Assembly: GCA_039583875.1 (NCBI GenBank)
Contig: CM077159.1
Location: 100,429,707-100,493,706, forward strand
From: Platanthera guangdongensis
Lineage: Eukaryota > Streptophyta > Magnoliopsida > Asparagales > Orchidaceae
Length of the DNA stretch: 64,000 nucleotides
Direction: 5' to 3'
The notes below the pieces were generated by a model. The model did not search any database and had not been told where the DNA came from. It saw nothing but the letters and a program-made list of their open reading frames with translations. Positions 57,757 to 64,000 of the stretch are shown here, piece by piece. Position 1 is the stretch's first letter. Each line of letters starts with the position of its first letter. The position numbers and the translations under genes are program-made.

Positions 57757-57923
57757 CTATACAGGGGAACAAGTTGACGACCGATTTCTCGGATCAATCT
57801 TGGAGCAGAACCTTGAGTCCTCAGAAAACTTGAGATGCAAAAAGAATGAACAGAATTCAAGTAGTCGCCATTGCCTTTATATATGTATGAAAGCATGTAC
57901 AAATAAAAATACATCATCGCCCG

Positions 57924-58757
57924 CTAGGGATAGAACCTTTTTAGGTCATCCCCGCTGCAAGTACCTCCCAGTTTCTCTCCGACCTGATCCTGGAGATAAT
58001 AGCCTCCGGTGGCCAGGGCTTCTTGAACGATGAAAGGACCTTCCCAATTTGGATGCAGCTTGCCAACTATTGCTCCTCTTTCGGCGGCGTCCACCTTCTT
58101 CATAACCAGCTCCCCTGCGAGGAAATGCTTTAGGTGGACATTTTTGTTGAAGTGCTTTGTCATGCGTTGCTTGATCTCCTCTTGGCGGATGGAGGCTAAG
58201 TCACGAATCTCTTCTACAAAATTCAGCGAGAGCCTTTGGGCGTCTTCATTATCCAGGCGCCATTCTTCACTGCCATCTCCAGCTACCATGACTCTCGGGT
58301 TTCGAACCTCGAACTCTACTGGGATGAGTGCCTCGGACCCGTGGGATAACTAGAAGGGCGTCTCCCCCGTAGCCGAGTTTGGATTTGTTCTCAGAGCCCA
58401 TAGAACCGAGGGGAGCTGCTCTGCCCAACTGCCTTTCAAGTTTGTGACTTTATTCTTGAGGAGGTTGATGATCAACTTGTTGGGGGCCTCCACCTGTCCG
58501 TTGCTGTGAGGATGATGCACAGAGGCGAATCGTAGATCCGTCCCTAGCTGCTTGAAGAAATCCTCTAGCTCTAAGCTGGCGAACTATGGACCATTGTCGG
58601 TGACGATGGCGAGAGGAATCCCGAACCTGCATGCAATTTCTCCCCAAATGAAGTTCTTTACATATTGTGACGTGGTCTTGGCCAAATCTTTTGCCTCGAT
58701 CCATTTGGAGAAGTAGTTGATCATGATAAGGACGAACTTCCTCTGTCCGCTGGCCTG
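57924..58757 (-). pseudogene. Ty3/gypsy Tat-like integrase, broken
   Basis: Minus strand. From the right edge: ASGQRKFVLIMINYFSKWIE (about 58755), AIVTDNGP (near 58590), then in another frame HHPHSNGQVEA (about 58515) and LRTNPNSATGETPF, and an open C-terminal piece (58289-57924) with FNKNVHLKHFLAGELVMKKV and GKLHPNWEGPFIVQEAL. A GKL.PNWEGP C-terminal domain without chromodomain is typical of Tat/Athila lineages. A chromovirus LTR interrupts it at 58758; RT is not present. Confidence 0.85.
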
Positions 58758-58963
58758 AGGTGTAACATCTCTCAAACAACCAGACCCCTAGGTGTGGTTT
58801 TGTCATGATTAGGTCATGACAAAACCCTAAGAAGCCCAAGAAGGCCTAGTAACCTAGGAATGTAGGTAAGACCACTATGGTTTGCAAATAATAGATTTCT
58901 GAACCCTAGTTTAAGATGATCATGGGGCTTCACCAAGACTTCAAGACCCCATCATGGTCTCAC
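58758..58963 (+). repeat. Second chromovirus LTR start
   Basis: TGTAACATCTCTCAAACAAC and the following 200 bases match 2446-2650 nearly base for base in the same orientation. It was inserted in the Tat integrase and is itself interrupted by element G. Confidence 0.9.
58959..58963. repeat. Presumed target site duplication of element G (left)
   Basis: CTCAC precedes the G LTR. The partner would be outside the window, so this is inferred. Confidence 0.5.
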
Positions 58964-61003
58964 TGAAAGAAATAGTGCCTAATCACCTAGGGGGGGGGGG
59001 GTGAATAGGTGAAATTTATCTTTTTCAAATTTAAGGCAGAAATTCTGTACAACAAATGCAATTCTACAACTATCACAACACGACAATCATAGAAGCAAAC
59101 ATACACAGAGTGCACACGATATTTATAGTGGTTCCCCAAGGTCTGGGTACATCCACTTTCCCCCTTCGCCTATCTAGTAGTGTACTAGATTCGGCCTAAC
59201 TTCAGCACTTCTCCTCAGATCCTCAGATCTTACAGCTCAGAACCCCAAACAGGTTCCTACAACTCAGAGTGTCCCCACTCCTACAACTCAGGCAAAAAGC
59301 CCTACCACTCAGTCTTTAACAAGACCTACACTCAGAGAACAAAGTCACCTACAACTCAGGCACAAGGCCCTACCTCAGTATTCAATAAGACCTACACTCA
59401 GAGCACACAGTCTCCTACACTCAGCCTTTATCAAATAGGCTTACAGCTCAGATCTATACAGGATCCTACAGATATTTTGATTATACAAAGTAATTAACCA
59501 TAACTCTAAAAGAGTGAGATGAGTTGATTGTCATCTTGATGAGTTCTTGGAAGAACTTGGCAGAGATCAACCTCCCTTGGCTTTCTTCAAATCTTCTTGA
59601 ATTAGAACTCAGTAGGGTTGAATCTCCTGTGAAGATGATCTTCAATCAACTTCTATCTTGAGATTCAGATCTCAATCTGAATCTTACTTAGCAGCCTGGT
59701 TCAGCAACTGCTTTTCTTAGAAGGAGCTCTCTCTCTCCAACTTCTTAGATCTTCTGTTGAATGTCTTCTTCTTTTGTGTTGTTAGATCTCTTGATTAATT
59801 GTGATCCTTCTCTTATTGTGATTCCTCCTTCTCTATTGAAGGATAAGGGTCTTTATATAGTCTTCCTCCAAGGTAACCGGCTGATCCGGTTTCTAACTAC
59901 CTTCTGACGGCTCTGACAGTTGCAGTTGACCGGTTGAAATGGCAGCTGTCAAGTCATCCAGTCACTTCTTGAAATCACTGTCACTGTCTGAAAGTGTCGA
60001 GACAGATAATCATTATGTGTCGACACAAATAGACTAAGTGTCGGCATAAGTAGACTAAGTGTCGACACTAGCCTTGATAGTGTCGACACAACTCCTTGTG
60101 TTGTTGTAACAGCTTCTCGACACTGCTTCTTCAGAATGTGTCGACACTGATTCTGTGTGTCGACACAAGCCTTCTGTTGAATGTGTCGACACTGGTTGAG
60201 TGTGTCGACACAAATACTTCTTCTTTAATACTTAGTTGAATTCTGTTGTGTGTCTACACAACTCCTTTGTGTCGACACATGCCTTCTTATGTTGAAACTT
60301 GCTGAGTGTCGACACATCTCCTTTGTGTCGACACATGCCTTCATGTGTTGAAACTTGCTGAGTGTCGACACATCTCCTTTGTGTCGACACATGCCTTCAT
60401 GTGTTGAAACTTGTTGTGTGTCGACACATCTCCTTTGTGTCGACACATGTACTTTAACTTTGTTGAAGCTTGCTGAGTGTCGACACAGTCTCCTGGTGTC
60501 GACACAAGTACTTTAACTTTGTTGAAGTTTGCTGAGTGTCGACACAGCATCCTCGTGTCGACACAAGTACTTTAACTTTGTTGAAGTTTGCTGAGTGTCG
60601 ACACAGCCTCCTAGTGTCGACACATTTGATGTCGAAAAAGTTTCTATGGGTGTCGATACTGCCTCTAAGTGTCGACACAGATTATGTTGACAATTCTTCA
60701 CTATGTGTCGACACTGACTGTATGTGTCGACACTTTTCTTCTGGTGTCGACGCTGCCTTCCTGGTTTCGACACAATTACTCCAAGTGTCGACACAGCTTC
60801 TCTAGGTGTCGACACAAGACTTCATAAGTGTCGACACTTCACCTCTAGGTGTCGACACATGGACTTAGAAACTTTTCTGCATTTCCTGCAATTACTTAAC
60901 CTGCACATATAAACTCAAAGCACATCAAATACACCTTGATGTATATCATTGAGTAGGGTGAGGCTTCTTCAAATCTGGTACACATTTTCCCATGTACCCA
61001 ACA
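58964..61003 (-). repeat. Element G 3' LTR (2040 bp)
   Basis: Edges TGAAAGAAAT and TACCCAACA. C-tract hairpin from 58984, tandem U5 units (59230-59440), TATATAAAG on the minus strand (59851-59859), CCGG-type palindrome (59875-59891) and palindrome array at 59995-60860. Confidence 0.95.
59995..60860. repeat. GTGTCGACAC palindrome array (element G LTR)
   Basis: Some thirty decamers with a higher-order module in the middle: GTGTCGACACATCTCCTTT then GTGTCGACACATGCCTTC recurs about every 58-60 bp between 60245 and 60480. Confidence 0.93.
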
Positions 61004-61017
61004 ATCTCCCCCTATTT
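61004..61017 (-). other. Polypurine tract, element G
   Basis: AAATAGGGGGAGAT on the minus strand next to the LTR. Confidence 0.92.
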
Positions 61018-61275
61018 GGAGAAATCATAACCCTTAGTCAATGATATACACCATTCATAACAAATACTCAATATGATGTATAACAGTATCATATGACAGG
61101 GTAAATATTAAACATGTATAAACAAAACATGTATAAACAATTATCTCAGAATAACAATGTAATAGAGTGAACATTAAACATTGTTTTTACAACTTCCAAA
61201 AGTTTTATTAATCAAAAGTTTACATGAAGTTTAATGCAAATGATTACAAGGTTGTAAACTTAAGAAAATTCTATC
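61018..61275 (-). other. Element G 3' untranslated stretch
   Basis: AT-rich sequence carrying TCAATGATATACA soon after the PPT, as in A. Nothing else seen. Confidence 0.65.
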
Positions 61276-64000
61276 CTATGGCTGCTCTAGCTCCTTGATA
61301 ACAATGCCCTTTCCAGATTGAATCTTTGCTTGAACTGGAGCATCATTGTCATCAGCAGGCTTCTTTCCCTCAAGATCTTTCTTTTTATGTTCTTTAGCCC
61401 TTATCTTCTGTCTCTCAAAATAATGATAAGGCTTAGGGAAATACTTGCTAGGCTCCTGTGCATTAGGAGGTAGCTTCCCTAATTTAGCCTTCCTTCTGTA
61501 TTGTACTATGGCCTCTTGCCTAGCTTCATGTTTTTTCCACTCTTGGTCAGAATACCATTTGCCCCTCTCTAGGAAACTATTTTTTGCAGCCTTCCAAGCA
61601 GTCAAAATAATATTTCTGGAAGTTGGGATCCATTGCTCAAAATCTGGCCTTAATTCAGCCTGTTTTCTGAACCTCTTCTTAGATAATTGGGCTTCCTGCT
61701 CTTTTAATAATGCCTCTTGCTCTTTTAGTACTGCCTCTGGCACAGGCTGTACTACTTTCTCAATGATCACATTGTGAGCACCTTCTAGAGGACTATACAT
61801 AGACTGTATCTCTTGATGTATCATGTCAAATACTGCAGGAGGGTAGATCACCTGAGCTACTTCAGCTTGTTCTCCTCCAAAATATGCAGGATTTACCCCA
61901 GATTCTGCTACATTATCATCATCACATAAAGGTGGAAATCCAAGGGTAGCTCTGATGCTGTTTGAAATCCATTTAGCATGGTCAGAGCCTGCTTTGACTA
62001 ATACCCTCTCCCCCTTTATGACTTCTCTTTCTATATGATCCCTAAGATCATCCTTCTAGAATCTGATTTGAGCATTCAAATAGTTAACTCCATCTTTATA
62101 AAAAGGTTTTAACCTTTGAAGCATGTCAGTAATAGCCTTTTGAGAATCTTCAATGGCAGTTTTAACAGCAGTTAGGCTCTCTTGTAGTTGCTTATCAAAG
62201 GCTTCTTTGGCAGTAGCACTTACAGCAGTCTGGACAGTAGCTATATTTTTTATTTCACTTACAATGGCATTATGAGAAGCAGTCAGATTGTCATTCATCC
62301 TAATATAATTTTCCAGGACATATCCTTGTTTTACTGCCATGTCATCAACCTGTTTCTTTATATTCTCTTGATGAGTAGCCAGATATACCACTGCATTGCC
62401 TCCTTTATGGAAACAATCAGTCATTTCCTTCTTGTTTTGATTCACTTCAAATCTTATAGATTTTATGTCTTGAGCCAGATCAAATTGAAGTAATTTATGT
62501 CCTTCATCTATATATTTTTCTATAGCTTTTCTTTGTTCATCCATCTTAATTTGCAAAGCCACCAACAAAGAACTATAGTCAGCAGTTGGGGCTTGTTGTG
62601 GAACAATGGTCTGAAGTGTTTTCTTGTAGGTCTGGCTTCTTCTCTTGAAAACTTGAAGTTTTCTTTTCTTAGCTCTAGCAGCCTCTTCGTCTTCAGAATC
62701 AGATGTACTAGCAATGTCTACTCTATCCTTTGGAGTAGGTGGCAAATCCTTTGCTGCTCTTGGTAGATCCTCAGTCTCTTTTCTAGCAGTCTCCTCCTGT
62801 GATCTTACATGCTCCTCCTCAAGGTCTACTTGCTCCCCCTCAACAGCTGCTTTCTCTCCCTCAAAGTCAGTCTGTAAAAGATCAGGGAACAACTCTTCTA
62901 GTGTAAACTCATGTTGAGGTTGGACTGGAGAATCTCTGATCTCTATAGCATTATCAGCAACTGATGTGTCTTCCATGACAACATCTTGTGGTTGACTATG
63001 TATCTGAGTTGGCTGATCAACATCAAGTAATGATTCAGTCAATACTTCATCCTCAATATTTAAAATAGATTGATTAACTTCATTGATTACCTCAAAAATT
63101 TTTTGGGTAGCCATTTCACTATCTAATTGAGTTGGCTCATCCACATGTTGAGGCCCCCCCTGGAGTGGATCCATGTGAATAGGGCTAGCTGATGGTAGCT
63201 CCTCCTGCCTCTGGGCATCTTCTTATCTTGCTGGTGACTGTCCAGCATTGCCATCTTCTCCATCATCAGAACTAAAAACCACCTGCTCCTCTGAGCTACT
63301 TGAGGATTCAGGAGCCACAATGGCTTTCTTCTTCCTCTTCTTCTGAGGTGTTTCCTTTTCTGGAGTTGACATTTCCTTTGTCAACACTCTATCCCACCTT
63401 AAGATAATTCTAACATCCATTCTCCTCATATGGTTTATCTTAGATCCAACAGCTTGGTTCATCACTTCAGGAATACTTCCAGCTAAGTATAACTCATAAT
63501 CCTACCCAGATTGGTCTTCTTCAGACTTTCCTTTATCTTATCAAATATTACTGCTGACCAATCAGTTTTAAGTTGGAAAATTATCCTTGTCATTAAACTA
63601 AACATGTGAGCTGATATTCTATCATGCCCTCCAGGCTTGCTCAGTATCACCTTCCCAACTACTTCAGATAAAAACTTTCCTTGTATGTTCATTCCTTTCC
63701 TATTAAAGACTGATCCAATCTTCAAGCTTGAATCAAGTCCACACCATGTCAGTGCCTCCCTTGTCTTTGATTCAGATACAACTTCCTCTTCTTTAGTTTG
63801 AGGGAGATGTAGAACTTTTCTTAGATTTTTTTGAGTGATCTTGACTTTTGCTCCATGGACTTTGGACTTAATCTTGAGTCCAGTTTCATCAAGAGTAGCT
63901 GCATTAAAGAATTCGAGGACCTCCTTCTTCCATATCTTGATTGGTTCTGAAACAAGATACTCTAACCCAGTCTCTACAACTAGGGTTACCACACCTTGGA
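61276..64000 (-). pseudogene. Element G ORF3, 5' end outside window
   Basis: Minus-strand pieces at 63992-63483, 63465-63223, 63174-62056 and 61851-61276. Only one frameshift (near 63480) is needed; from there one frame runs to the end with stops at 63223 and 62056. N-domain (IWKKEVLEFFNAATLDE, GSVFNRKGM), a KKRKKK basic cluster, acidic linker, FKRRSQTYKKTL, coiled coils and the tail YFPKPYHYFERQKI...GKGIVIKE are seen. About 40 N-terminal residues lie beyond 64000. Confidence 0.88.

Larger units (their letters stand above)
58964..64000 (-). mobile_element. Element G: Sirevirus-like Ty1/copia element, 3' half, runs off the window
   Basis: Minus strand: 3' LTR 58964-61003, polypurine tract, 3' untranslated stretch and most of ORF3. 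Pol, gag and 5' LTR are to the right of the window. LTR and ORF3 are closest to element E. Confidence 0.92.

Overview
This window is intergenic DNA from a large plant nuclear genome. It consists almost entirely of nested LTR retrotransposons, with no host gene, tRNA or rRNA that I can support. The plant assignment rests on three things: Ty1/copia elements of a Sirevirus-like type (initiator-Met tRNA primer sites, about 2 kb LTRs, a long gag with a coiled coil, an extra ORF after pol), a chromodomain Ty3/gypsy element, and a Tat-like Ty3/gypsy element with tandem repeats. The species cannot be told from the sequence. A 500-base run of N (47081-47580) is an assembly gap.

Layout from left to right. 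1-2408 is the pol end of a chromovirus (+), followed by its 3' LTR (2446-4474, resuming at 17693). Copia element A (-, 4475-17687, TSD GGGTC) is inserted in that LTR. A Tat-like gag/leader relic (-, about 17831-18790) follows, then a piece of copia relic D (-, about 18800-19353). Copia element C (-, 19354-45081, TSD AATAG) is inserted in D, and copia element B (+, 26788-39773, TSD AAAAC) is inserted in the pol of C. D resumes at 45082 with gag and an LTR end. Element H (+) then gives an LTR, a primer site and a gag start, cut by the gap. After the gap comes the pol end, ORF3 and 3' LTR of element E (+, to 54470). E sits inside LTR F, which carries ACTCGAGT palindromes. Next is a Tat-like region (-) with 221-bp tandem repeats and an integrase, then the start of a second chromovirus LTR (58758-58963), and finally element G (-), which runs off the right end.

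A, B, E and G share one design: LTR, gag with two zinc knuckles, pol, a spacer, a third ORF (ORF3, more than 900 codons), polypurine tract, LTR. Their LTRs hold dozens of copies of the palindrome GTGTCGACAC, with starts mostly 18-23 bp apart (about two helical turns). In A, B and E, where the spacer lies inside the window, a second array lies between pol and ORF3. It is followed by a TATA box about 100 bp before the ORF3 ATG and a telo-box-like AAACCCTA touching the ATG. So ORF3 appears to have its own promoter, a small copy of the LTR promoter. Other families use different palindromes (ACTCGAGT in F; TTCGTCGA/TCGACGAA in C and D) at similar spacing, always around a TCGA core. This phased, lineage-switching, CpG-centred array, used twice per element, is the most notable system here. 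ORF3 has a nuclear-localisation-like cluster and coiled coils and no evident membrane segment, so it does not look like an envelope protein.
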